Source: Leucobacter denitrificans
GTDB lineage: Bacteria > Actinomycetota > Actinomycetes > Actinomycetales > Microbacteriaceae
Direction of reading: 5' to 3'
DNA: 64,000 nt
Assembly (NCBI RefSeq): GCF_014396385.1
Contig: NZ_CP060716.1
Coordinates: forward strand, 1,922,001 to 1,986,000
The translations under genes and the position numbers were made by a program. Below the pieces are notes generated by a model, which saw nothing but the letters and a program-made list of their open reading frames with translations, searched no databases and had not been told where the DNA came from. The stretch's first letter is position 1, and the number at the start of each line of letters is the position of its first letter. This document shows, piece by piece, positions 27,116-37,777 of this stretch.

Positions 27116-30100
27116 ATGCGCAGCTCAGTTACCGCCGTTCTCGTAGCTTCCCGTGGTGGGGAGTGGCTCGATGAGACCATCGCCGGAGTGAAAGCTCAGA
27201 CCAGGCGTCCGAATGCGATCATCGCTGTCAATAATGGTGGATCGGAGCGGGTCAGCTCACAGCTTGTCGAGGCGAGTTACGGCTCAGAAACAGACGGTTC
27301 GGCCCGGGTCATCGGTATTCAGTCGAAGGTGTCGTTTGGTCGGGCGGTCGACGCCGCTGTAAGCGCAGTCGCGCCGGGAGACCGGCCCGAGAGTGAGTGG
27401 ATCTGGCTCCTCAGCGAGGACTCGTGCCCCGAGCCCGAAGCTCTCGCACGCATTCTCGCGCGGGTTGAGAAGGCCCAGTCGGTTGTTGTTGCTGGCCCGA
27501 AGCTCGTGGACTGGGATCGACCTGAACGAATTATCGAGCTCGGACAAAGCCTCACGCAGGGTGGATCGCGTTGGCTGCTCCGCAGGCAAGAACTTGATCA
27601 GCAGCAGCACGATCACCTCGAAGATGTGCTCGGTGTAGGCCCGGTCGGCATGCTCATTCGCCGAGACGTGTGGGAGGAGCTGCGGGGGTTCGATCCCGCG
27701 TACACAAGCTACGACGACGGCCTCGATTTCTCGGTTCGCGCGAGGCTTGCGGGCTACCGCGTTGAGGTTGCCCCGGAGTCTCGGGTGCGCTTTGCGAGAA
27801 GCGGTGTCGCTGGCCCTCGAATTGACCGCGCCCGCAAGGTGATGCGCACCGCGCACCGCCAGGCGCGCACCGCACATCTGCACCGTCGCATTGCGTACGC
27901 GCCAGCGTTTTCCGCCTTCTTCCTTTGGCTCGGGCTGCCGCTGCTTGCGGTCGTGCGAGTGTTCTGGATGCTCATCCGCGAGCAGCCCGGCAATATGTTC
28001 GGCGAGTTCATTGCTGCATTCGCGGTGTTCTTCCGGCCCGCGTCGCTGCTCGCCTCTCGTAAACGCGTGAAACAGGCGTCGAAAGTCGGGTGGGCCGCGG
28101 TCCGCCCCTGCGCACCGATCGCAAGACCGTGCGCACCGCGAAAATGATCGATCGCGAGGCCATTCTCGCGTCTCAGGGCCGGGTGCCTCGCGAGATGCAC
28201 TTTATTTCAACCGGTGGGCTTGCGGTGCTCGTCGCAATGGTCGCGGCGACGATCGCGCTCACCTGGTGGGCAGTCTCGAAAACGAGCCTCATCGGTGGTG
28301 GCATCGCACCCCTGAGTGCGATTGGCGAGCTATGGCGCAACACCCGTGCGCTCGATGGTGTCGCAGCAGACCCGTTTGCGTGGGTGCTTGCGGTGCTCGG
28401 CTCGCTCACATTCTGGAACCCGTCGCACGCACTCGTCATTGTCATCGTGCTTGCGGTGCCCCTTGCGGGCCTCGGTGCGTGGATCTGGGCAGCACAGATC
28501 AGCGAATCTGTGGCCGCCCGCGCCGTCACCGCGATCGGCTTCGCGCTCAGCCCGGTGCTGCTCGGTTCGATCGCTTCCGGGCGGATCGCACCACTCATTC
28601 TTGCCGCGGTGATGCCGTGGTTGCTGCTTGCGGCAACGCGATGCCGAGAATCCTGGAGCTGGGCCGGCACCGCTTCGCTGCTCGCGGCCGTCGCGCTTGC
28701 CTGCGCGCCGATCCTCATTCCTGTGGGTCTCATTTTCTTGGTCTTTGGTATTCTCAGCCGCCCGCGGGGCACACTCCGAGTGCTGTCGGTGGCGATCGCG
28801 CCAGCCGTGCTCTTCGCCCCGAAGATCATCGCGACGGTATTCGATGGTCGCCCGCTCGACCTGCTCATGGATCCGGGCATCGCTCTGCCGTATGAGCCCG
28901 GCAACCCGTGGCACATGCTCCTAGGGTTCCCCGAATTCGGTCTTGAAGGCTGGGCAAGCATTTTCGACACGATCGGACTCGGCGGTGCGCCTGCAACGCT
29001 GCTCGTCGGCGTGCTCATGCTGCCGCTCGCACTGCTCGCGCTCCTCGGGCTTTACACGGGCCGCGTTGCCGTCACCGTGCTGCATGCGCTGCTCGGCGCG
29101 CTCGGCATCATCACCGCGGTCGCGTCGACGCACCTCATGCTCACGACGAACGGCGACACGCAGGTTGCAGTATGGACAGGCTCTGGACTCGTCTTGTACT
29201 GGCTCGCGATTCTCGGGCTTGCCGCGGTTGGGGCTGACACGGCCCGCGCCGCAGCTCCGGCCGTCGTGACCGTTGCCCTCATTGGCGCGCTCATCGCAGC
29301 TGGCCCGCTCGCGTTCCGCCTCGTGACCGGCAACGTGCCCATGGCCTCGGGCGACACCCAGGTGCCCGCAATTGTGCAAGTGGCTGGCGAGCAAAATCCG
29401 AACACGCGCACACTCGTGATTTCGGCGACCGGAGAGCGCAGCCTGCGGGCTGACATTCTCACCGGAACCGGCACCAGGCTCGACGCACTTCGCACAGCGA
29501 ACAGCGTCGGTGGCCCGACCGAAGAAGATGAGCAGATCGCTGAGCTCGTCGGCGCACTCGCGAGCATTGGCGGCGCTGACGTCGGCGAAGCGCTCGCCGC
29601 AGAGCGCGTGAACTACGTGCTGCTGCAGCCTGGCAGTGACGCCGCAGAAGAGACGCTCATTCAGCGCACGCTCGACCAGCACGCCGAGCTCGCGACCGTC
29701 GGCGAGACCGCGCAGGGTCTGCTCTGGCGCGTTTCCGACTCTGCGGTGAATCGCGACGAACTTGGCGACGACTCGGTGGCGCTTGAGGGCACATCATTCG
29801 CGGGTCACACTGTGTGGATCGCGCAGCTCATCGTGCTCTTCGCAATCTTCCTGTTGGCACTTCCCACCGGTGAAGTGGTCGAGCGCCCAGAGCGACGCAA
29901 ACGCCCGGGACGGTCGCGCAAGTCGAAAGCGGCGCCGACGCAAGCAGCGGCACCGGCCGCAGCCGAGTCGACTGAGACAGTGTCTGATGAAGTGGACTCA
30001 GTGGCGCCCTCAGAACCAGTAGAGGCAACCACCGAAGCTACTCACCCGGCTGATCCGGTGGCCCATGACGCGCTCCGCGAGCATCACGCCCCAGACGAAA

Positions 30101-30231
30101 CGTTCTCGATCACCGAGACCGCGCCGGCGGTGACCTTCGAGGAGGCTCCACCGGTTGATCACGAGGCATCCGGCGATCCACAGGTTGCACAAGAAGCACA
30201 GACGGCCCAGGATCCGGAGGGAGAGAAATAA
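27116..30231 (+). pseudogene. Large membrane glycosyltransferase, GT2 domain plus multi-span region, frameshifted at a C4 run
   Basis: The first frame (27116-28147) encodes a family 2 glycosyltransferase domain (AVLVASRGGEWLDETIAGVK, later SEDSCPEPEALARIL and SYDDGLDFSVRARLAGY) and ends in a membrane segment. A second frame to 30231 encodes about ten membrane segments and an Ala/Glu-rich, probably disordered C-terminal tail. At 28105-28108 there are four C; a fifth would join them as ...WAAVRP-LRTDRKTVRTAKMIDRE... into one protein of ~1038 residues. The second frame has no ribosome binding site of its own near 28144. Predicted cell-envelope polysaccharide enzyme. If the gap is real, two proteins of 343 and about 695 residues result. 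Confidence 0.75.
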
Positions 30232-31621
30232 TGACCGAACGTACGAAGCTCGTAACGGGCGGTGCACGCGCTCTCACCGGTGTACTGATCACCGCCGCGG
30301 CTGCCGCTGGAGCGCTCCTCATCGGCACGCTGAATTTCCCGACCGTTGAGAGCGAACCAAGGGCCACCCAGGTCGACACGATGCAGACTGGCGCGCGCGA
30401 ACTCGTGTGTGCGGGTGCCTTTGCCGAGCTTGGCGCCGATCCATCGCGGCCCGACGTCGCTCTGCCAGTCGGCCGCACGAATGTGTCGGTGAGTGGCGAT
30501 GGTGAGCGGAAAGAACTGGGGTCGAGCGACACTGATTCGACGAGCGTCGGCGGTGCTGCCGTATTCACCGGCACGATGAGCGAGCCGCTTGCCGCTGCGC
30601 AGATTCAGCAACTCGATACCGCGACGCTCTCGGGCACGGTCGCGGGCGAGTGCGTCGAACCAGTGAACGAGCAGTGGTTGCTCGGTGGTGCCAGCATGCT
30701 TGGGTATTCGACGACCCTGAGCCTTGGTAACCCGGGGTCGGTCGCTGCTACCGTGCACATCTCGGTGTTCGACGAGAACGGCAAGATCGACGACCAGCAA
30801 ACTTCTGGAGTCATCGTCGCGCCGCAGTCGCAGCAGATCATCTCGCTCAACGGATACGCGCCCGACAGTGAGCGCTTCGCCGTTCGCGTGACGAGCACCG
30901 GTGCTCCCGTCGGTGCGAGCTTGAGTGTCTCGCAGATCGACGGCATCAACCCCGTAGGCGCAGCAACTGTGACGCGCCAAGTGCGTGCTGAGACGGTATC
31001 CGTTGTTCCCGGGGTCGCAAACGAGGCCGTCGGCAATCACGGCGACGGCGACGCTGACTCGTTCCCAGTGCGCGTGCAGGCGATCGCGCCAGGCGAAGCA
31101 GCGGGCACCGCTGAGGTATTCGCACTGAGTGCCGAGGGCGAGCGCATCTCCCTTGGGGGATCGAATTGCAGCCAGGCACACTCAGCGAGCTCGAGGTCGT
31201 CACCTGGCCAAAGAGCGCCAATGCGGTGGTTGTTGAGTCCGAGGTGCCGGTGTTTACTGCGGTCGGTGGATCAGCGAACAACGACACAGCCCACGATTTT
31301 GACTGGTTCATCCCGGCCCCAGAACTCTCGGCAGACACTGAACTGCGCGCCGCGATCGTGCCGGGCGGCAAACTCATTCTCACGAATAGCGGATCGGAGC
31401 CAGCAACGGTGACGATTAGCAGTGACGACGATTCCGCTCCACGCACCGTCGAGGTGCAGGCGGGAAGCGCTGTGCCAACCGATGCGAAGGGCAGCGTGAC
31501 GATCGAAAGCACCGCCCCGGTTTCGGCAGGTGTGCGCGTGCTCTCTGGCGGAGCGATTGCGGGCTACCCGGTGATCCCAAGCTCGGAGCCCGACGGCGAA
31601 CTCACCATCTACACCAGGTGA
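30231..31621 (+). pseudogene. DUF5719 family envelope protein, frameshifted at a G5 run
   Basis: Predicted secreted or membrane-anchored protein. An N-terminal hydrophobic segment (ALTGVLITAAAAAGALLIG) is followed by a long beta-rich domain with STTLSLGNPGSVAATVHISV, typical of DUF5719. The start ATG shares a base with the glycosyltransferase stop and follows GGAGGGAG. At 31155-31159 five G are present; six would fuse the halves as SLGGIELQPGTLSELEVV into ~463 residues ending at 31621. The family is always found near envelope glycosyltransferases in actinobacteria; its function is unknown. Confidence 0.78.
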
Positions 31622-31641
31622 CCGCTGATTAGACTGGTGGC

Positions 31642-32070
31642 ATGAACGTTCGCCGCACCCCTGGCCGTGGCACGCCCACCCGCCACGGGCGTCGGCCGAT
31701 CCGCTCATCGATCACCGGGCCTGCATTGCCGAACCCGCACAGCCGCGTCAATCGGTTCGACTCAGACGCTCGTGGCGTCGTCGAGTTTCTGCAGTCGATG
31801 TTTCCCGAAGAGTTGCACGATGTGCAGATCGGGTTTCAGACTGTGCCGACGGGGCTCGGCACGAGCAACAACCCGCTGCTGTACTCAGTGGATCGCAAGG
31901 CGAGAACGATCATGATGTACCGCATGCCGATTCAGCGCGCGAGAGGGTTGCACGTGAATGACGACGAGCATCGCCGGTATTTTGTTGAGCACTGCGTGTA
32001 TCTCGCGGTGTGTGAATACCTCGGCAAGGAGCCGTGGGATCTGCTTCCGGGCCGCTTCGATCACTTCTGA
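31642..32070 (+). CDS. Metallopeptidase-like family protein (zincin-like fold) without HExxH
   Basis: Protein of 142 residues. After a basic 25-residue N-terminus comes a domain resembling the actinobacterial metallopeptidase family found beside whiB2 and mtrA (Rv3259-like by position). The sequence expected to hold HExxH reads VEHCVYLAVCEYLG, with a single His and no following HxxG, so peptidase activity is doubtful. It ends in LLPGRFDHF. Function unknown; conservation of position suggests a role with the neighbouring envelope genes. Confidence 0.75.
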   Translation: MNVRRTPGRGTPTRHGRRPIRSSITGPALPNPHSRVNRFDSDARGVVEFLQSMFPEELHDVQIGFQTVPTGLGTSNNPLLYSVDRKARTIMMYRMPIQRARGLHVNDDEHRRYFVEHCVYLAVCEYLGKEPWDLLPGRFDHF

Positions 32071-32119
32071 AACTGCCAGCCTCCCATTCTTTTGAGCGTT
32101 TCCCGACATAATGGGAATC

Positions 32120-32802
32120 ATGAGCGCACGAATCCTTGTAGTGGACGACGACAGGGCACTTGCCGAGATGCTGAGCATGGTCTTGCAGGGCGAGGGTTCT
32201 TGGTTGAGCACGCATATGACGGGCCTACCGCGGTGGATCAGTTTCGTGCGAGCCGCCCCGACCTCGTGCTGCTCGACGTGATGCTTCCGGGTCTCGACGG
32301 CATTGGGGTGTGTGAACAGATTCGCGCAGAATCTGGCGTACCGATCATCATGCTCACCGCTCGCACCGACACTCGCGATGTCGTTCGCGGGCTTGAGGTT
32401 GGTGCCGATGACTATGTTGTGAAGCCGTTCAACCCGGCCGAGCTTATCGCGCGAATTCGCGCGCGCCTTCGCGAGCCGCAGGACGACGTGAGCGAAACGC
32501 TCGCGATCGGCGACCTGTCAATCGACGTTGCGGGCCACCAGGTGACGCGCAATGGCGAGATCATTCCGCTGACACCGCTCGAGTTCGATCTCCTCGCGAT
32601 CCTCGCGCGCAAGCCTCAGCAGGTGTTTACCCGTGAGGTGCTGCTCGAGAAGGTGTGGGGCTACCAGTACAAGGCCGACACTCGCCTCGTGAACGTGCAC
32701 GTGCAGCGTTTGCGCGCCAAGATCGAGGTCGATCCTGATCATCCCGTCATCGTCACGACTGTGCGAGGCGTCGGGTACCGCGCGGGTGCACGCGCAGAAT
32801 AA
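32120..32802 (+). pseudogene. mtrA: MtrA response regulator, frameshifted at a T2 run (probable sequence error)
   Basis: OmpR-type regulator of the MtrAB system controlling envelope and division genes. It starts at ATG 32120 (MSARILVVDDDRALAEMLSM). At 32197-32198 the sequence has TT where TTT would give GEGFLVEHAYDG; as given, the first frame ends near 32280. The remainder is intact: receiver domain with the phospho-accepting Asp in LVLLDVMLPG, Lys in YVVKPF, and a winged helix ending EKVWGYQYKADTRLVNVHVQRL. Restored length is 227 residues, as in other MtrA proteins. mtrA is essential in mycobacteria, so real loss is improbable. Confidence 0.88.
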
Positions 32803-32810
32803 CTGGGCAC

Positions 32811-34544
32811 ATGGCTGAGACGGGGTCACGCGGCAGCACACGGCGCGCGTGGCGCCGTGTGAGGCTATTTGCGCAGCGCACCTGGCTACGAATCAAGCGG
32901 CTGGTTCGGCCGATCCTCGACCCCTTCATCACACTGTGGTCGCGCTCGCTCATGGTGCGCACCATGACAATCACCGGTGTCGTGACCGGCGCGATGATTG
33001 CGAGCGCTGGCGTCTTCGTGCTCACGAGCGTGAGCAACGACCTGTACTCGTCGCGACGCGACCAGGCTCTCCAAGACTCGGCGCGAGCGACAGTCGCCGC
33101 GCAGGGGCTTCTCGATTCGTTCGATACGGCGGATCGTGGCGGCCTCTCCTCACTCGCAAGCTCTGTGACGCAGACCGTGCAAGACACCTCGGCGAGCCAG
33201 ATGATCTTCGTGCGTCGCCAGATCGGGCAGACACCGTTTCTTGAGATTCCATCGTCGTTCGACACGACCTCGGTGCTCGTGCAGGCTGTCTCAGCCGAGC
33301 TCACGGCGTCGGTGCGGAGTGATGGCGAGCCGCAGCACTGGCAACCCGTCACCTTCTACCGAGACGGTGGCGACTCCTCGCCGGGCATCATCGTTGCGTC
33401 ATCGCTCACCTTCCCATCAGGCGCGGGCGTGTTCGACCTGTATATCGGTTACGACCTCGCCGACACCGAGCAAACGCTCGCGTTCGTCGCGCGCACCCTG
33501 CTGCTCACAGCCATCGCGATGATGCTGTTCATCGGCCTGCTCGTACTGGTCATCTCGCGAATCGTGTTCAGGCCGATCCGCGTCGCAGCAGACACGAGTC
33601 GACGGCTCGCCGCAGGCGAGGCAGACGCACGCATGCCGCGCCAGCACGACGAGCACTTCGACGTGCTTTCCGACGGCTTCAACGACATGGCAGACACCCT
33701 GCAGGCCCGCATTCGCGAACTCGATCAGCTTTCGATCATGCAGCAGCGATTCGTGTCAGACGTGTCGCACGAGCTGCGCACCCCACTCACTACGATCCGC
33801 CTCGCAAGTGAGGTGCTCAAGGGTGAGCAGGATTCGCTCGGCGCGGGGCAACAGCGCGCCGTCGAGGTGCTGAGCACGCAGGTGGAGCGCTTCGAGCTGC
33901 TGCTCACCGACCTGCTCGAGATCTCGCGCTATGACGCGGGCCGAGTCACCCTTGAAACCGAGCCCACGAACCTCGTGCACCTCGTTGACGAGGTCGTCGC
34001 GTCACTGCAGCAACTCTCACCAAGTGTCATCGAAATTCGTGCGCTGGGCGGCTACACGCCGGTCGATGTCGATGCGCGGCGAATCAGGCGGATCGTCTCG
34101 AACCTCGTCGGCAACGCCATCGAACACGGCGAAGGCCACCCCATCGTGGTCACCATCGACTCAAACGCAGATGCCACCGCGATCGCCGTGCGCGACTGGG
34201 GTGTGGGCATGAGCGAGCAGTCGGTTACGCACGTGTTCGATAGATTCTGGCGAGCCGATCCATCGCGCAAACGAACGCTCGGAGGTACCGGCCTCGGGCT
34301 CGCCATCGCGCGCGAAGACGCCGCGGTGCACGGCGGATTGCTCGACGTATGGTCGCGACTCGAAGAGGGCTCGCAATTTCGCCTCACCCTGCCGAAGCGA
34401 GAAGACGTCACCGACTACATGTCACCGATACCGCTCGTTCCCGAAGACGTTGACTCGAGCACCTACCAGACCGACGTCACCGGCGGGTGGCTCAAACGAC
34501 CGTTCCGCCGAATCCTCCGAGCACCGAGGGAGGGACGCTCATGA
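32811..34544 (+). CDS. mtrB: Sensor histidine kinase MtrB
   Basis: Membrane histidine kinase of 577 residues, partner of MtrA. Two membrane segments (about residues 50-74 and 228-252) bracket an extracytoplasmic sensor region. A HAMP linker follows (FRPIRVAADTSRRLAAGEAD), then the dimerisation helix with His320 in SDVSHELRTPLTT, and the ATPase domain with NLVGNAIEHGEG, VRDWGVGM and GGTGLGLAI. The gene starts 8 bases after mtrA and overlaps lpqB by ATGA. The N-terminus is strongly basic. Confidence 0.95.
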   Translation: MAETGSRGSTRRAWRRVRLFAQRTWLRIKRLVRPILDPFITLWSRSLMVRTMTITGVVTGAMIASAGVFVLTSVSNDLYSSRRDQALQDSARATVAAQGLLDSFDTADRGGLSSLASSVTQTVQDTSASQMIFVRRQIGQTPFLEIPSSFDTTSVLVQAVSAELTASVRSDGEPQHWQPVTFYRDGGDSSPGIIVASSLTFPSGAGVFDLYIGYDLADTEQTLAFVARTLLLTAIAMMLFIGLLVLVISRIVFRPIRVAADTSRRLAAGEADARMPRQHDEHFDVLSDGFNDMADTLQARIRELDQLSIMQQRFVSDVSHELRTPLTTIRLASEVLKGEQDSLGAGQQRAVEVLSTQVERFELLLTDLLEISRYDAGRVTLETEPTNLVHLVDEVVASLQQLSPSVIEIRALGGYTPVDVDARRIRRIVSNLVGNAIEHGEGHPIVVTIDSNADATAIAVRDWGVGMSEQSVTHVFDRFWRADPSRKRTLGGTGLGLAIAREDAAVHGGLLDVWSRLEEGSQFRLTLPKREDVTDYMSPIPLVPEDVDSSTYQTDVTGGWLKRPFRRILRAPREGRS

Positions 34545-36228
34545 TCCACACTCGAATTCGCAGGCGCGCGAAACGCCTGGCGCAACTCGCGCTCGCCGCA
34601 GTGGCGGCGGTGTCGCTCGCGGCCTGCGCCGCGGTGCCGGGGGATGGGCCGGTGCAGTTGGGTCTGTCTGATCTACAGCAGGCCGAGCGGCTCGTGCAGT
34701 TCAGTGCGTCGGGCCCGTCGGCGGGTGACAGCCAGGAGCAGCTGGTGCGCGGATTCTTGCTCGCGGCAAACTCGAGCGCAGACGACTACGCGGTCGCGCG
34801 CGAGTTTCTCGCGACGCCGTACGCCTCGCAGTGGGATCCGTACGACGGTGCGCTCGTGTACGAGGGCACAAAGCCGTACCGCGCCGACGGCGAGAATGCC
34901 GGCATGCTGTCGCTCGCGATCGTCGCGAACGTCGACGCCGCGGGGTCGCTTCTTCCCGTCGAGTCGGGCGCGAGTACTGAGCTTAGGTTCGAGTTCGTGC
35001 GGCAGGGCGAAGAGTGGCGCATTTCGTCGGCCCCGAGTGGCGTGATTGTGGATCGCTCGAGCTTCACCACCGTTTGGTCTGCGCACCAGCTGTACTTCCT
35101 CGGCCCGGGGAGCGCATGGTCGCCGACCCGCGCTGGTTCCTGTCACGTACCGCGCTCGCGACCGAGGTTGTGACCTCGCTCATCGAAGGACCGAGCGCGC
35201 GGCTCTCGCAGGTCGTGCACTCCGGATTCCCGCCTGGCGTGCGACTCACGAAGGGCACCGTGACCGTGGCCGACGGGCTCGCACGCGTCGATCTCACGGG
35301 CGACGGACTCGAGAATGACTTGGCGCAGCGCGAGATACACGCGCAGCTGCGGTCGAGCCTGCAATCGGTACCCGGCGTCAACCGGGTGGAGCTGCTCATC
35401 GACGGAGTCGCGGTTGCCGACCCATCGAACCCCATCTCCGACGAGCCCGCGAGCCAGGGTGCGATGAAACCCGTCGGGTTTGTCGATGGCACCTTCGGCA
35501 TTATTTCGGCCGCTGAAGCCGAGCCGATCACAGACATCAGCGAGTTCGTTGAGTCGCTCGACGCCAATGCTGTTTCCGTGTCCCGCTCACGCACGGTCGC
35601 AGCGGTGCGCAATAGTGATGGCGTCAGCATCATTTCCGGTGGATCGGTCGCGCTCATCGACCAGCGGCGAGCGCTGCTCGAACCGAGCGTCGATGACGAT
35701 CTGTGGGCGTGGACTGTCAGTGCCGCAGATCCGACCGTGATTCGGGTCACGACTGCCGATGGGGCGCAGCACGCCTTCTCGGCGCCGTGGCTTGCAGACC
35801 TCGACGTGCGAACGCTGCGCGTGGCGCCCGGGGGCAGCCTCGTCGCTGCCTACATCAACGACGGCGCTAACAGCAGGGTGCTCGTGGCCGGGGTGATTCG
35901 CGATAACGACGGAGTGCCGACCGGTGTGAGCGAGCAAGCCGACGTGGAGATGTGGGTCGGAGGCGAAGCGATTGACTTTGACTGGGTCGACTCGCAGCGC
36001 TTCGTCGCGCTGAGCAAGCAAGGCAACGCGGGCAAGGTGACCGTGGGAGGCCCCGGCATGTTCTCTGTCGAGCAGGGGTCGGTGCCAAACGCGGTGCACG
36101 TCGCGGGCGGGGGGAGCCGTGCGCAGATTCGCGTCGCGACCTCGGACGGTGAGTTCTACGCGCCGCAGGGCAGCAGCGGCTGGCAGCAGGTGGCGAACTC
36201 GGTCGAGCTGCTCGGTAAGCGCGGGTAG
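34541..36228 (+). pseudogene. lpqB: Lipoprotein LpqB, frameshifted at a G4 run (probable sequence error)
   Basis: Extracytoplasmic lipoprotein that modulates MtrB signalling in related bacteria. It starts at ATG 34541 overlapping mtrB; the signal peptide ends in the lipobox SLAAC. A GerMN-like domain and a beta-propeller-like C-terminal region follow. At 35107-35110 there are four G; five would continue the frame as FLGPGERMVADPRWFLSRTALATEVV. Restored length is about 562 residues, near the LpqB norm. As given, the first frame ends at 35173 and the rest lacks a start of its own. Confidence 0.85.
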
Positions 36229-36344
36229 CGTCGCGCGGCCAGTAGCGTCGCTCACAGCGTGCTTCGACGCTCATTTGCCGGTTGGTGCGTGAGTTCGTTG
36301 TGGATCGCGGCCAGCCAGCTTTCTCACTGCGTCATGATCACTGC

Positions 36345-37070
36345 ATGCAATCGACTGCACTGCTTCGCACGCTCCATTTCCTGAGGGAGCTCTGGTTCGA
36401 CCTTCTCGCGCTACTGTGGCCGACTTCGTGTGTGGGGTGTGGGTATCAAGATCGCGACCTGTGCTCATCGTGTGCTTGCGTGGTGCGTGAGGTGCCCGAA
36501 GTGCATCCGGAGCACCTGAGTGCTGGCCCGCCGTACTACGTTGCAGGTGCATACGAAGGGGTTGTGCGCGACACGCTCATTGCTTTTAAGCACGACAGCG
36601 CATACGGGTTTGTGAAGCCGCTTGGGAGTCGGCTCGGGCGCGTGCTTCGCGCGGCCTGTAGAGAAGCGGGTGCCGATCCACCACTGCTCGTCACGGTGCC
36701 GTCGCGACCGGCCCGCGTGCGGTCGCGTGGGTATCGTCACGTTGACGCGCTCGTGCGCGTGGCAGTGCGGCGTGAGCGACTTCCGCTCGATCTCGTGAAT
36801 GTGCTGCGCGTGCTTCGAGGGCGCACGGGACAGGTTGGGCTCGACGCAGAATCTCGAGAACGCAATGCGCGTCGTGTCGCTGTGCGTAAACGCGCGACGA
36901 AACTCGCAGGTCGAGAGGTGATTCTTGTCGATGACATCGTGACCACCGGTGCGACAACTCGCGCCGCGTGTGAGGTTCTAGAAGCCGCCGGAATGCGCGT
37001 AATTGCGGTCGTCGCGCTGTGTCACGCGGTGAGAAAAGACAGCTCTCAGAAAACTCAAGTGGAAGAGTAG
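36345..37070 (+). CDS. comF: ComF-family phosphoribosyltransferase-like protein
   Basis: Protein of 241 residues from ATG 36345 (a longer frame to 36282 is less likely). The N-terminal zinc-finger cysteines lie in SCVGCG and LCSSC; the PRPP-binding motif is EVILVDDIVTTGATTRAA near the C-terminus. ComF aids DNA uptake in competent bacteria, but in actinobacteria its role is unproven. It follows lpqB in the same order as in mycobacteria (Rv3242c). Confidence 0.88.
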   Translation: MQSTALLRTLHFLRELWFDLLALLWPTSCVGCGYQDRDLCSSCACVVREVPEVHPEHLSAGPPYYVAGAYEGVVRDTLIAFKHDSAYGFVKPLGSRLGRVLRAACREAGADPPLLVTVPSRPARVRSRGYRHVDALVRVAVRRERLPLDLVNVLRVLRGRTGQVGLDAESRERNARRVAVRKRATKLAGREVILVDDIVTTGATTRAACEVLEAAGMRVIAVVALCHAVRKDSSQKTQVEE

Positions 37071-37150
37071 GGGCAAAACGCGATAGTGTTCCGGAAAGGC
37101 GTGAAGGTGCGCCACACAGGCCCACCCGCCTCGTCACCAGGGAGGTCGTC

Positions 37151-37777
37151 ATGGACGTCAACATCCACGGTCGGAATGTCGGAATAACGGATCGATTTGA
37201 GAACTACGTCGAGTCCAAAACCGAGAAGGTGGCGGGGTTACTCCCCAAGTTGCAGACTATGGAGATACGGGTCTCCAGGCAGACAGATAAGAGCCCGAAA
37301 CACGGCGATCGAGTTGAGATTACGCTCGTAGGCCCCGGGCCCACCATTCGAGCCGAATCGATGGGCGCCGACAAGTACACCGCGTTCGATATGGCGTACG
37401 GTCGCGTGCTCGAACGCATTCGTCGGGCGAAAGACCGCAAGCAGGACCGCCGTGGGCGTGGTCGTACCTCGCTCGGAGATGCTGCAGCCGCAGATTTCTC
37501 AGTCGTCGACATTCGTCCCGCACCCGCCGAAGTGATCGATGCGGTTGCGTCAGGTTCGATCCCAACCGTGGAGGAGAACGAGGAACAGCAGTACAGTCCG
37601 GTTGTCATCCGCACGAAGCAGTTCCCTGCGGAGCACCTCTCAACTGAGGAGGCCGTCGACCAGATGGAACTCGTGGGTCACGACTTCTTCCTCTTTATTG
37701 AGAAGGGCAGTGAGAAGCCAAGCGTCGTTTACCGCCGCAAGGGCTGGAACTACGGAGTCATTTCTCTCGCCGAGTAA
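37151..37777 (+). CDS. hpf: Long-form ribosome hibernation promoting factor
   Basis: Protein of 208 residues that joins two ribosomes into inactive 100S particles during stationary phase. ATG 37151 follows GGGAGG. The N-terminal S30AE domain starts MDVNIHGRNVGITDRFENYV; after an acidic linker the C-terminal dimerisation domain runs from VVIRTKQFPAEHLSTEEAV to [11 protein letters not shown]. The 3' end overlaps the convergent ppm-like gene by 20 bases. Confidence 0.94.
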   Translation: MDVNIHGRNVGITDRFENYVESKTEKVAGLLPKLQTMEIRVSRQTDKSPKHGDRVEITLVGPGPTIRAESMGADKYTAFDMAYGRVLERIRRAKDRKQDRRGRGRTSLGDAAAADFSVVDIRPAPAEVIDAVASGSIPTVEENEEQQYSPVVIRTKQFPAEHLSTEEAVDQMELVGHDFFLFIEKGSEKPSVVYRRKGWNYGVISLAE

